The translations under genes were made by a program, and so were the position numbers. Shown in pieces: positions 1 through 6,198 of a stretch of 42,946 nucleotides of DNA. A model generated the notes under the pieces. The model worked only from the letters and a program-made list of their open reading frames with translations. It ran no database searches and had not been told where the DNA came from. Origin of the DNA: a virus; IMG/VR virus record IMGVR_UViG_3300032006_000021, positions 1 to 42,946 of that record. One strand, 5' to 3'. The stretch's first letter is position 1. Every line of letters starts with the position of its first letter.

Positions 1-42
1 TTGCAGGGAACTAACTTAGACCGGCGGAAACAAACAACCCGT

Positions 43-88
43 CCACCGTTGGCCGATCGGTCGACGGTGGGCGGTGGGCGGTTTTTTT
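43..88. other. Hairpin with T-run, terminator-like
   Basis: CCACCGT (43-49) is repeated inverted as ACGGTGG (64-70) around the palindrome CCGATCGG (53-60). A GC-rich stretch and seven T (82-88) follow. The T-run does not directly abut the stem, so this is only terminator-like. It may separate whatever lies to the left from the small-gene cluster. Confidence 0.3.
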
Positions 89-117
89 GTCGGCCTGGAC
101 GGTTGGCCGATTTTTGA

Positions 118-155
118 CGAGCGAGCGATAACGAGCGAGCGCCACCGAGCGAGCG
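118..155. repeat. Three CGAGCGAGCG direct repeats, 14-bp spacing
   Basis: CGAGCGAGCG occurs at 118-127, 132-141 and 146-155, just upstream of the first gene. Shorter GAGCGA copies recur in every gap up to the serine recombinase (about 597, 1000, 1247, 1293, 1428 and 1442), so the motif marks this accessory segment. Confidence 0.7.
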
Positions 156-180
156 CCACAAACCCTGTTCCAATTGGAGA
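156..180 (+). repeat. Repeated leader element, copy A
   Basis: The 17 bases CCACAAACCCTGTTCCA (156-172), followed after two bases by TGGAGA, precede the ATG at 189. The same 17-mer and TGGAGA recur at 618-642 before the next gene. TGGAGA is the probable ribosome binding site. Confidence 0.75.
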
Positions 181-188
181 TTTTGACG

Positions 189-599
189 ATGAAGATGACA
201 ACAATTGTGCGAGGGATTACGACCGAAGCGACGATTTGTGGGAGCGATTCAACCGCCAGCGGGCGGGCCGGTTGCGACGTGCGGACGATAATTCACGAGG
301 TTGACCGGTACATTGTCGATTTTGCGACCGACTTCCAGTCGGAAGGTTGGCAGCAGTTCGATACCGACCAGGACGCAGCCTACTTTGGCGTCTGGATCAA
401 CCCGCGGACGTTCCAGGTGCTGACGTACGCGGAAGGTGACTGGACGTTAATCGATTGCCACGATCGCGACCGATACCGTGTCGAGGTTCAACGGTTGATC
501 GACTTCCACTCACCTGGCGAGATTTGCACGGTGATCGATTCGAAGACCGGCAATGTGACTATCGTGCGGCAAGACCGGTCTGCGTTTTTGAGTGAGTGA
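189..599 (+). CDS. Conserved-looking hypothetical protein, 136 aa
   Basis: No function recognised. The middle of the protein carries a patch of the form YFGVWINPRTFQVLTYAEGD, followed by a short Cys/Asp segment and a helix. This resembles small hypothetical proteins of plasmids and phages, an impression not checked by search. An upstream in-frame ATG at 174 exists, but the ATG at 189 has TGGAGA at a better distance (176-180) within the repeated leader shared with the next gene. It is first in a run of three small genes ahead of a serine recombinase, all on the plus strand. No signal peptide or membrane segment is visible. Confidence 0.6.
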   Translation: MKMTTIVRGITTEATICGSDSTASGRAGCDVRTIIHEVDRYIVDFATDFQSEGWQQFDTDQDAAYFGVWINPRTFQVLTYAEGDWTLIDCHDRDRYRVEVQRLIDFHSPGEICTVIDSKTGNVTIVRQDRSAFLSE

Positions 600-600
600 G

Positions 601-642
601 CGATACTGCGATTCAACCCACAAACCCTGTTCCAGATGGAGA
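601..642 (+). repeat. Repeated leader element, copy B
   Basis: This leader joins two repeated blocks. The first 23 bases (601-623, beginning CGATACTGCGATTC) are identical to 1017-1039 before the third gene. The second block, CCACAAACCCTGTTCCA plus TGGAGA, matches copy A before the first gene. The blocks overlap in CCACAA. Confidence 0.8.
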
Positions 643-650
643 ATTGATCG

Positions 651-992
651 ATGAGAATCACATTTAACGAACTACCCGCCGTTAATAGTGGCGACGATGT
701 GACGACTTACGAGGTCGACACGTCGCAGCCCGGGTGGCGGACTGGGCTGCTGGATTCCGACGTTTCCGCGATCGAGACGTGTGAGCGATTGGGAAAGGTC
801 GTCACGATGGGCGCGATGATCGTCCATCCGTCCGAAACCGGCCATGAGATTGCCGAACCAGACTATCCGTTGGCCGATTGCGATCACGAACTGGTAGCCA
901 GGGTTTCCGATGCCGGTGACGATTTCACAACGTGCAACAAATGCGGCGGTCACTGGAGCGGCGCACCGACAACGAATCCCGAATATTGCTAG
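651..992 (+). CDS. Hypothetical protein with C-terminal zinc-ribbon-like motif, 113 aa
   Basis: Unknown protein. The C-terminal part has CDHE (from C77) and CNKCGGHW (C95, C98), a spacing that suggests a small metal-binding ribbon. The rest is acidic and without recognisable motifs. The ATG at 651 is preceded by the repeated leader with TGGAGA at 637-642. It lies between two other small genes with related leaders, so the three may be co-regulated accessory genes. Confidence 0.6.
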   Translation: MRITFNELPAVNSGDDVTTYEVDTSQPGWRTGLLDSDVSAIETCERLGKVVTMGAMIVHPSETGHEIAEPDYPLADCDHELVARVSDAGDDFTTCNKCGGHWSGAPTTNPEYC

Positions 993-1016
993 ACCGAACG
1001 AGCGACGAGCATAATT

Positions 1017-1039
1017 CGATACTGCGATTCAACCCACAA
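1017..1039 (+). repeat. Repeated leader element, copy C
   Basis: These 23 bases are identical to 601-623. After this copy the sequence diverges into CCATACTGCGG and an A8 run, leading to the ATG at 1058. The ribosome binding site is therefore different from copies A and B. Confidence 0.8.
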
Positions 1040-1057
1040 CCATACTGCGGAAAAAAA

Positions 1058-1246
1058 ATGAACACGCGAGACCAACTAGTAGCTGCGCTTCACGTTTGTC
1101 TGGACTACATCCAGGCAACGAGCGACATCGACGGTATCTGGGAAGTCAACGACCAGGAATCACTCGACAACTGGCGGAAGGCTCGCGATGAGGTCACTGA
1201 GGTCGTTCGCGCGGCTTTGGCGGCGGATAACGCGGCACGCAACTGA
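1058..1246 (+). CDS. Small hypothetical protein, 62 aa
   Basis: A short helical acidic protein beginning MNTRDQLVAALHVCLDYI, with no recognised family. A longer reading from 932 would overlap the preceding gene in another frame. The ATG at 1058 directly follows GCGGAAAAAAAA and is preferred because the repeated leader (1017-1039) lies before it. Function unknown; the context groups it with the two genes upstream. Confidence 0.5.
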   Translation: MNTRDQLVAALHVCLDYIQATSDIDGIWEVNDQESLDNWRKARDEVTEVVRAALAADNAARN

Positions 1247-1261
1247 ACGAGCGATTTTCGA

Positions 1262-1421
1262 CGCCCGAGGATGCCCTGTAACGGCATCGGACGAGCGACC
1301 TTGACTGTTGGGTCGCGGAAAATTACACACTGCACAGCCGCCGGACAGGGACTGGAACCCCCTCTGAGCCCCACTGGGTAATCAAATCTCCCCGGTGACG
1401 GCGAGTCCGGCGGCATTTTTT
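1262..1421 (+). ncRNA. Structured leader RNA ending in an intrinsic-terminator-like stem and U-tract
   Basis: The gap before the serine recombinase folds into several exact helices. Hairpin 1 is GATGCC/GGCATC (1270-1275/1283-1288). Hairpin 2 is GCGACC/GGTCGC (1295-1300/1311-1316). A 10-bp perfect closing stem, GCCGCCGGAC/GTCCGGCGGC (1337-1346/1405-1414), is followed by A and six T (1416-1421). Inside it AGGG/CCCT (1347-1350/1360-1363) and CACTGGG/CCCGGTG with one G-U pair (1372-1378/1391-1397) would make a three-way junction. The shape resembles a riboswitch or attenuator, but no known class was recognised. The recombinase ATG is 13 bases downstream. Confidence 0.5.
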
Positions 1422-1433
1422 GGATGAGCGAGC

Positions 1434-2138
1434 ATGACAAAGCGAGCGATCCTCTACGCCCGATTCAGCCCCCGCAAAAACGCAGACGAGTGCGATAGCG
1501 TTGACCGACAGTTGACGGCACTCCACGAGTATTGCGACGAGAAGGGCATCGAAGTGATGGCCGAGTTCAGCGACGAAGCGCTCTCCGGTGCCGACTACGA
1601 TCGGCCTGGGTTGTGGGACGCGGTCGCAGCATTGAAACGCGGCTGGATTTTGTTGTGCCGCGATTATCAGCGCCTGGCTCGCGACACGACGCTGGCTATG
1701 GTGATCGAGCAGAAGATCAAGGCTCGCGGCTGCAGCCTCATGTCGATGGAAAACGGCGACCTGGTCGACCGGCACGAAGATCCGTCGATGAAGATGATGC
1801 GAACTATTATGCACGCTTTTGCGGAGTTCGATCGCGCCGTTCGCAACGCCAGGACCCGGGCCGGTATGCTCCGCAACCAGCGCAACGGGCGACGACAATC
1901 GGCTGTAGTCCCTTACGGTTGGCGGAGCGATCCCGACTCCGATTTGAACGAGTACGGGCGTCCCAGCGGCATGCTGCACGACGACGCGGAGCAGCGAGCG
2001 ATCGAGCGTATGCGTGAGCTTCGCGAATCCGGCCAGTCGTACCGGCAGATCTGCGAGGTCTTGACCACCGAAGGCCACCCGCCACGAGGTGGCGGATGGC
2101 ACCCGGGATCGGTTCAGCGGATTCTCAAGCGGCGTTGA
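1434..2138 (+). CDS. Serine site-specific recombinase (resolvase/invertase family)
   Basis: The N-terminal resolvase domain (about 1-145) opens with ILYARFSP, Ser12 being the expected nucleophile, then SVDRQL. RDYQRLARD carries the conserved arginines and HAFAEFDRAVRNARTRAGM the family's connecting helix. Residues 155-234 (PYGW, GQSYRQICEVL, GGGWHPGSVQRIL) match only the first part of the 'Recombinase' domain. There is no zinc ribbon or coiled coil. At 234 aa it is far shorter than large serine integrases. It could resolve multimers, invert DNA or come from a transposon; no target site was identified. It follows a structured RNA with a U-tract and overlaps the 3' end of the convergent tyrosine integrase by 14 bp. 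Confidence 0.9.
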   Translation: MTKRAILYARFSPRKNADECDSVDRQLTALHEYCDEKGIEVMAEFSDEALSGADYDRPGLWDAVAALKRGWILLCRDYQRLARDTTLAMVIEQKIKARGCSLMSMENGDLVDRHEDPSMKMMRTIMHAFAEFDRAVRNARTRAGMLRNQRNGRRQSAVVPYGWRSDPDSDLNEYGRPSGMLHDDAEQRAIERMRELRESGQSYRQICEVLTTEGHPPRGGGWHPGSVQRILKRR

Positions 2139-3450
2139 GTTCGTCCAAACTTTCGACGACTCGCCGCAGTTCGTCTTTGGTCAACTTGGCGTAATTCGTC
2201 GTCATCGTGATCGACTTGTGGCCCAGCAACGCCTTCGCGTCCTGCAGACGCCCCATTGCCCGCAGCGCCGTGGCAATCCCGTGACGCAATTGGCCAGGCG
2301 ACCAGCGCTTGAGCTTTTCACCGCTGGCCTCTGCTTTTTGAAAAGCGTAGGCGACGGCTTTGCCGTATGAATTCAGGCTGTAGGACGGATTGATTGTCCG
2401 TTGCCACTTTTTGTAACGAGTGGCCTTTCGGATCTCCCGAGCTTTCAGTTCGCTCGGGTAGACGGGACACTTCCGATCTTCACGCCGACCGGCCTTCTCC
2501 ATCTGGTTCGCGCGCCACTCCATTGCGTAGATCGGGCGGAACACATGATCGCCCGGGTCACTGCACATCTCGACAAATGGGCGAATGGCATCTTGCGCCT
2601 GTGGACCCAATGCCTTGTACAGGTCGTATTCGCTTTCTTCGTCGTCGTCGTCGATGAAACGGTCGACCTTGTTCTCCCAAGGCTCATAGAACCAACACGC
2701 ATCATCGGACATGTCGAGTTCACCGAGCGTGATTTCGCACACCTCGCTGGGACGCATGCCGCCCCAGTACTGGACCGTCACCATTGCCGCGATGACTGGC
2801 GACATGAAGGGCAGGATCGGAGTCACCTGGTCCCAAGTGACTGGTATCTTTCGTTTCGCTTCGAGAATCGGCGGGCCGCTCTTGCGCTTGTTTCGCTTTT
2901 CTTTCTTCACCGGCCCGACATCAAGAAAGTCGTGGTGCAACTTTCGACTAATCAGTTCGTTGACGTGGCACCACTTCATCCAGGCACGCACCTCGCCGCA
3001 GATCTTGTTTATCCGATTTCGAGTCCGACGTTCCTTGATCAGTGCCTTCTGCAGGCGCTTGTACGCCGCTGTGCCGAACTCCGACCAGAAGATGTCCCCA
3101 ACGTGTCGCAGGACATGGTCGACGACGAGGCGTTTGTTCTTCGCCTCGTTCTTCGTGTGCTCTTCCCGCATCTCAGCGAGATAGCGCTCGCCGAGCTCCC
3201 GCAACGTCAGTTCGTCGGTGATGTCGGGGCTCAGACCGGCGGCTGCGTGCCAACCGGTTGTGTTCGTCGCCTGGCGAACCTTGTTGGCAACGGACGCCTG
3301 AATCCATTCGGCTTTCCAGATGGCATACCGTATCTCGGCTTGCTCTTGATTGTTGCCAAAATACTCCGATGTCTCGTGACCGTTCCTTTCCCAGCGAGCA
3401 CGATACTGACCCAGGGCCTTGTCGAATTTTAGCTCGGGAACCTTACGCAT
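2125..3450 (-). CDS. int: Tyrosine recombinase / phage integrase
   Basis: A 441-aa integrase expected to recombine attP with a host tRNA-Asn gene. A basic N-terminal arm-binding part and a SAM-like core-binding region (about 80-185) precede the catalytic domain. Visible active-site residues are Arg233 (GGMRPSE), Arg389-His390 (GQLRHG), His411 (LLGHKS) and Tyr420 (TTNYAK). The first His of the usual HxxR box is Gly386, a tolerated but less common change. The ATG at 3450 has AAAGGAG 8 bases upstream. A tRNA half-gene and repeat array lie directly behind it, the normal int-attP arrangement. A dyad over the putative promoter suggests repression. Confidence 0.95.
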   Translation of the reverse strand: MRKVPELKFDKALGQYRARWERNGHETSEYFGNNQEQAEIRYAIWKAEWIQASVANKVRQATNTTGWHAAAGLSPDITDELTLRELGERYLAEMREEHTKNEAKNKRLVVDHVLRHVGDIFWSEFGTAAYKRLQKALIKERRTRNRINKICGEVRAWMKWCHVNELISRKLHHDFLDVGPVKKEKRNKRKSGPPILEAKRKIPVTWDQVTPILPFMSPVIAAMVTVQYWGGMRPSEVCEITLGELDMSDDACWFYEPWENKVDRFIDDDDEESEYDLYKALGPQAQDAIRPFVEMCSDPGDHVFRPIYAMEWRANQMEKAGRREDRKCPVYPSELKAREIRKATRYKKWQRTINPSYSLNSYGKAVAYAFQKAEASGEKLKRWSPGQLRHGIATALRAMGRLQDAKALLGHKSITMTTNYAKLTKDELRRVVESLDELNAA

Positions 3451-3460
3451 TACACATAAC

Positions 3461-3512
3461 TCCTTTGGTATACTTGGTTGAACAGTATACCGTAACGGTT
3501 ATGTGTATATAA
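3461..3512 (-). promoter_or_regulatory. Integrase promoter/operator region with two dyads
   Basis: Read leftward, a TATACT -10 box (3484-3489) has a poor -35 (TTATAT, 3507-3512) at 17 bp. A perfect inverted repeat GGTATAC-N11-GTATACC (3467-3473/3485-3491) covers the -10 and the start-point region. The palindrome ACCGTAACGGT (3489-3499) abuts it and recurs, as the equivalent ACCGTTACGGT, at 35057-35067. A weak -35 and two overlapping dyads suggest tight regulation; the protein is unknown. Confidence 0.55.
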
Positions 3513-3524
3513 GTGTTTTGGGAG

Positions 3525-3567
3525 AGCGGTTAACAGCCGCTCGCTCTACCGATTGAGCTATCGGGGA
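3525..3567 (-). other. attP: attP: 5' half of a tRNA-Asn(GUU) gene
   Basis: The minus strand reads as the 5' half of tRNA-Asn. It has an acceptor strand TCCCCGAT, a D arm closed by GCTC/GAGC, and an anticodon stem AGCGG/CCGCT around loop CTGTTAA with anticodon GTT (3534-3532). The match ends at the anticodon stem. No variable loop, T arm or 3' acceptor strand follows; the sequence runs into the integrase control region. This position next to int is typical of an attP identity block. Unusually the 5' rather than the 3' part of the tRNA is carried, so integration would give the restored tRNA a phage-derived upstream region. Confidence 0.8.
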
Positions 3568-3576
3568 AAACGCAGT

Positions 3577-3603
3577 CTAAGTGCTACCTTGTACAGTACT
3601 TAG
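3577..3603. repeat. Inverted repeat beside attP
   Basis: CTAAGT (3577-3582) is repeated inverted as ACTTAG (3598-3603) across 15 bases, 10 bp beyond the end of the tRNA half. It could be a recombination directionality factor or regulator site. Confidence 0.45.
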
Positions 3604-3650
3604 GTCGACTCCGCAATCCATCATACACTCACATACACGTCAAAAAATCC

Positions 3651-3694
3651 GGCTAGTATCCGGCTAGTATCCGGCTAGTATCCGGCTAGTATCC
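3651..3694. repeat. Four tandem 11-bp repeats, candidate arm-type sites
   Basis: GGCTAGTATCC is repeated exactly four times (3651, 3662, 3673, 3684). The 11-bp period places copies on one face of the helix, about 85-125 bp from the tRNA half. That suits integrase arm binding or Xis binding. No gene lies here. Confidence 0.8.
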
Positions 3695-3750
3695 GCCCTA
3701 ACCTATCGGCAAACGGCCCGCGAAAGTCCAATTCCCGGGCCCAGAAACGA

Positions 3751-4011
3751 CTACTTCTTCTTCCACTTCGCCTGTACGACGGCCATTTCGACCTTCGCCT
3801 GGTAGGTCGTCAGCAGGTCGTTGGCGCGGTCGAATTTCGTCACTGAATCGACGCGGATCTCGTCCAGACCCAGGTCCGTCACCTGATCGACGATCGCTTT
3901 GAGCGCCGCCGCGTGTTTCTCCATGATCTCGATTTTTTCTTCGAGATCTGGGATCGTGATCGTTCCCCACCGCAACTGGTTGGGGATTGAGCCTCCGCGT
4001 GCCTTCGCCAT
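3751..4011 (-). CDS. Small coiled-coil hypothetical protein, 86 aa
   Basis: No family recognised. The protein is basic at both ends (MAKARGG, QAKWKKK) with a central helical part rich in Glu/Lys/Leu (PDLEEKIEIMEKHAAAL) that could form a coiled coil. It lies on the integrase strand, beyond attP and its repeats, and divergent from the early operon. An excisionase or DNA-binding accessory role is possible from position only; no helix-turn-helix is evident. TAGGAT lies upstream of the ATG at 4011. Confidence 0.55.
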   Translation of the reverse strand: MAKARGGSIPNQLRWGTITIPDLEEKIEIMEKHAAALKAIVDQVTDLGLDEIRVDSVTKFDRANDLLTTYQAKVEMAVVQAKWKKK

Positions 4012-4147
4012 TTTGAAATCCTATTCACAGTGGGGCATCTTGCCCGACAAACGTGCAGAGAAAACCGATATCCGATTTCCTGACTCTACTTTTACAGACT
4101 CGTGAACATCTTCACAACTAATCATATCGGATTTTGCCAAAAACTTC

Positions 4148-4188
4148 TTGATTCCGTTTGTGTAACCGTTGATATGTCTGAAACGGTT
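4148..4188 (+). promoter_or_regulatory. Putative early-operon promoter with AACCGTT/AACGGTT operator
   Basis: TTGATT (4148-4153) and GATATG (4171-4176) are separated by 17 bp and point at the gene starting at 4222. AACCGTT (4164-4170) sits against the -10, and its inverse AACGGTT lies at 4182-4188. The same sequence forms the ACCGTWACGGT palindromes at the integrase and capsid promoters, so a common regulator is plausible. Confidence 0.5.
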
Positions 4189-4221
4189 ATGTAGTTTCAC
4201 TCTCCACACAAGGAGGGTGAG

Positions 4222-4494
4222 ATGCACACCGACGAACAACTGCCGACCTGTTTGACCTGCCCCCGCGTGGGCGTGAGACGAGGACTCTGCCACCGATGCT
4301 ATCAAGCCTGCTGCACGCAGGTGAGGCGTGGCAATTTGACTTGGGATGAGGCCGAGGCCGCTGGCCTGGCTCGACCGGCGCGAAAGCGTGGACCCTGGCT
4401 CGACAAGTTCCGCGAGGTGATTCCGGCCAAGTCCCGCCCGCCGCAAGATGTGGCGAGACCGGCGGAGCCGGGGGCGGGCATCTCAGCCGAGTAA
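4222..4494 (+). CDS. Small cysteine-rich protein at head of early operon, 90 aa
   Basis: Function unknown. C10, C13, C23 and C26 (CLTC, CHRC), followed by a further Cys pair, suggest a zinc-binding N-terminal half. The C-terminal half is basic and proline-rich. The start has a strong AAGGAGGG binding site. As the first gene after the putative early promoter it could be a regulator, but no DNA-binding fold can be named. CsrA follows after 11 bases. Confidence 0.6.
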   Translation: MHTDEQLPTCLTCPRVGVRRGLCHRCYQACCTQVRRGNLTWDEAEAAGLARPARKRGPWLDKFREVIPAKSRPPQDVARPAEPGAGISAE

Positions 4495-4505
4495 GGAGGC
4501 GAACC

Positions 4506-4691
4506 ATGCTGGCACTGGGTTTGCGTGAGGGAGAACGTGTTGTGCTGCTGCTGCCGGATGACCGGCAGATCGATGTCGTCGTCGGTCGCTGCACCAACGG
4601 CAAAACGAAACTGGCCATTGAAGCTCCGCAAGATATCGAAATTTTGCGAGAGACACTGTTAGACCCGAAACGAGTGAGGATGACTTCATGA
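4506..4691 (+). CDS. csrA: CsrA/RsmA-family RNA-binding translational regulator
   Basis: This 61-aa protein follows the CsrA pattern throughout. It has a start MLALGLREGERV (family MLVLxRKxGExI), then DDRQIDVVV, a turn with NGKTKLAIEAP (family GNxVRLGIxAP), and DIEILRETLL, where the Arg after the last strand corresponds to the RNA-binding Arg of CsrA. CsrA dimers bind GGA motifs in mRNA leaders and change translation or stability. Here it could regulate phage or host messages; AAGGAGG leaders in this operon are possible targets. AAGGAGG lies 6 bases before the ATG and the stop overlaps the next start (ATGA). Confidence 0.85.
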   Translation: MLALGLREGERVVLLLPDDRQIDVVVGRCTNGKTKLAIEAPQDIEILRETLLDPKRVRMTS

Positions 4692-5464
4692 GTGTGCTTG
4701 AAAAAATCACGACGGAGGTCGCCAGTCGGCCATCGGCCATGTTCATTATGGGACCACCGGGTATCGGCAAGAGTACGTTGGCCGGAAACATCCCGGGCAT
4801 CGTGGTTCAGCCGTTTGGCCGCGAGGATACCTGGAGTCTCTTGAAACAGGCTGGCGCGGTTCCCGCCGACCTGCCGGTCCTGCCACGAGCGACGAAGTGG
4901 CTCGATCTGATGATGAATCTCAACGCCCTGGCGAGCGAAGAGCACGCATACAAGGGCGTTGCGATCGACACTGCGACCTGTGCCGAATCGCTTTGCCACG
5001 AGCACGTGACCGACAGCCAGTTCGGCGGATCCTGGGATTCGTTCATGGCGTATCACAAGGGGTACGAAATCGCAGCCAATTCCGATTGGGTCGATCTTCT
5101 CGACAAGCTCGATGCCTGTCGTGACCGGGGCATGAGCGTCGTCCTTCTGGGACACACCCGCGTCGCCCCCTTCAAAAACCCAGAGGGCGAGGACTACGAC
5201 CGGTTCCAGCCGGATCTGCACAAGAAGACCGCAGCCGCTCTCACTCGATGGGCCGACGCGGTGTTGTTTGCCAACTACTACACCGAAGTGGAAGACGGCA
5301 AAGGCAAAGGCGGCAAGAGTCGCGTGCTGTACACCGAGTACAGCCCCGCCTTCGATGCCAAGAACCGGTTGGGACTTCCGCCCGTGCTGGACATGGGCAG
5401 CAACGGCACCGAAGCCTGGTCGAATCTTGTGGGAGCAATCAAGGAGGCACGATCAAATGGCTAA
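4688..5464 (+). CDS. Phage AAA/RecA-like ATPase (AAA_24, Sak4-like)
   Basis: A 258-aa P-loop protein with Walker A GPPGIGKST (22-30) and a Walker B-like strand ending GVAIDTAT (Asp94). It lacks other domains. Length and motifs fit the phage nucleotide-binding AAA_24 group, whose members include Sak4-type recombination ATPases. These commonly sit beside a gene for a single-strand-binding protein, as here (5668-6198). The likely role is annealing or loading of single-stranded DNA during phage replication. The start overlaps the csrA stop, and the stop overlaps the next gene. Confidence 0.85.
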   Translation: MSVLEKITTEVASRPSAMFIMGPPGIGKSTLAGNIPGIVVQPFGREDTWSLLKQAGAVPADLPVLPRATKWLDLMMNLNALASEEHAYKGVAIDTATCAESLCHEHVTDSQFGGSWDSFMAYHKGYEIAANSDWVDLLDKLDACRDRGMSVVLLGHTRVAPFKNPEGEDYDRFQPDLHKKTAAALTRWADAVLFANYYTEVEDGKGKGGKSRVLYTEYSPAFDAKNRLGLPPVLDMGSNGTEAWSNLVGAIKEARSNG

Positions 5465-5675
5465 AAAGGCTAAAAAACAAATGTCCACGAGCCAACGCCG
5501 CAAAATGAGCGAAATCATGAAAAGGCGGTGGGCCGATGCTAAACGCGCGAAAGCGGGAATCGGCGTAGAGCAATACCTCGCCGCACACCAGTTGTGCGAG
5601 CAACTTCTTGAGATCGTGGATGTCGACAACGCCGTCGCGATTCTCACCGGAATCAAGGACAGGAAAGATGCCTGA
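5457..5675 (+). CDS. Small basic hypothetical protein, 72 aa
   Basis: The N-terminal 35 residues are highly basic (MAKKAKKQMSTSQRRKMSE), and a short helical C-terminal part follows. AAGGAGG stands 9 bases before the ATG at 5457, which overlaps the end of the ATPase gene, so the two are translationally coupled. Its place between the ATPase and the SSB-like gene suggests a nucleic-acid-related role. No family recognised. Confidence 0.7.
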   Translation: MAKKAKKQMSTSQRRKMSEIMKRRWADAKRAKAGIGVEQYLAAHQLCEQLLEIVDVDNAVAILTGIKDRKDA

Positions 5676-6198
5676 ATATCAACAGGGCAAGTACATCGCC
5701 GTCGTCGAGTCGCAGGGCTTCGACCGAACCACAAACGGAAAAGAATTTTTCGGCCTGGTCGTTCGACCGATCTGGTACGTCATCGACGGAGTCCAGGGTG
5801 GCGAACGGGAACGAGTGACGAACCCGTTTCCGCGAACCGTCAACTTCTGGCTGACGACCGACAAGGCGAGGGGGTTTGCAAAGGCAAAACTCAAACATTG
5901 TTTCAATTGGGAAGGTGGCAGTTGGTCCGACCTGAGCCCCGACACTCCCGGCTACACCGACTTTCACGGCCAAGAGGTCAGCGTGATCAACACGCACAAG
6001 CCCGGCACTTCGAACCCCGACAAGCTCTACGACAATTTCGACATCCAGTTGCCGCGCAAGGCCGAGATCAAAAACGACGGTGACATCGCTACACGGTTGG
6101 ACCGACTGGGTGGCAGCGTGGCTACGCCAGCACCAGCGCCTGTCGCCGCACCGGCACCAGCACCAGCGCCACCGGCCACCGATGAGGTGCCGTTTTGA
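5668..6198 (+). CDS. Single-stranded-DNA-binding-like protein
   Basis: A 176-aa protein. The body (about 1-140) is a beta-rich domain with YIAVVESQGF and FFGLVVRP strands, resembling the DUF669-type proteins that accompany AAA_24 ATPases. A flexible Pro/Ala linker (PAPAP repeats, about 147-168) follows, then the acidic tip TDEVPF. A linker ending in an acidic D-[DE]-x-P-F tip is the hallmark of bacterial SSB C-termini, used to recruit partner proteins. The ATG at 5668 is chosen because AGGACAGGA precedes it and upstream codons belong to the overlapping gene. Confidence 0.75.
   Translation: MPEYQQGKYIAVVESQGFDRTTNGKEFFGLVVRPIWYVIDGVQGGERERVTNPFPRTVNFWLTTDKARGFAKAKLKHCFNWEGGSWSDLSPDTPGYTDFHGQEVSVINTHKPGTSNPDKLYDNFDIQLPRKAEIKNDGDIATRLDRLGGSVATPAPAPVAAPAPAPAPPATDEVPF

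Noticed and set aside
2401-3432. Plus-strand open frame (343 codons) opposite the integrase
   Set aside because: Mirrors the integrase frame; Arg/Leu-rich shadow composition and no recognisable motifs.
3525-3567. Complete functional tRNA gene
   Set aside because: Variable loop, T arm and 3' acceptor strand are missing; the sequence after the anticodon stem does not pair with CCCCGAT.
4187-5221. Minus-strand open frame (344 codons) over csrA and the ATPase
   Set aside because: Antisense to two genes with clear motifs and good binding sites; product has no recognisable domain.
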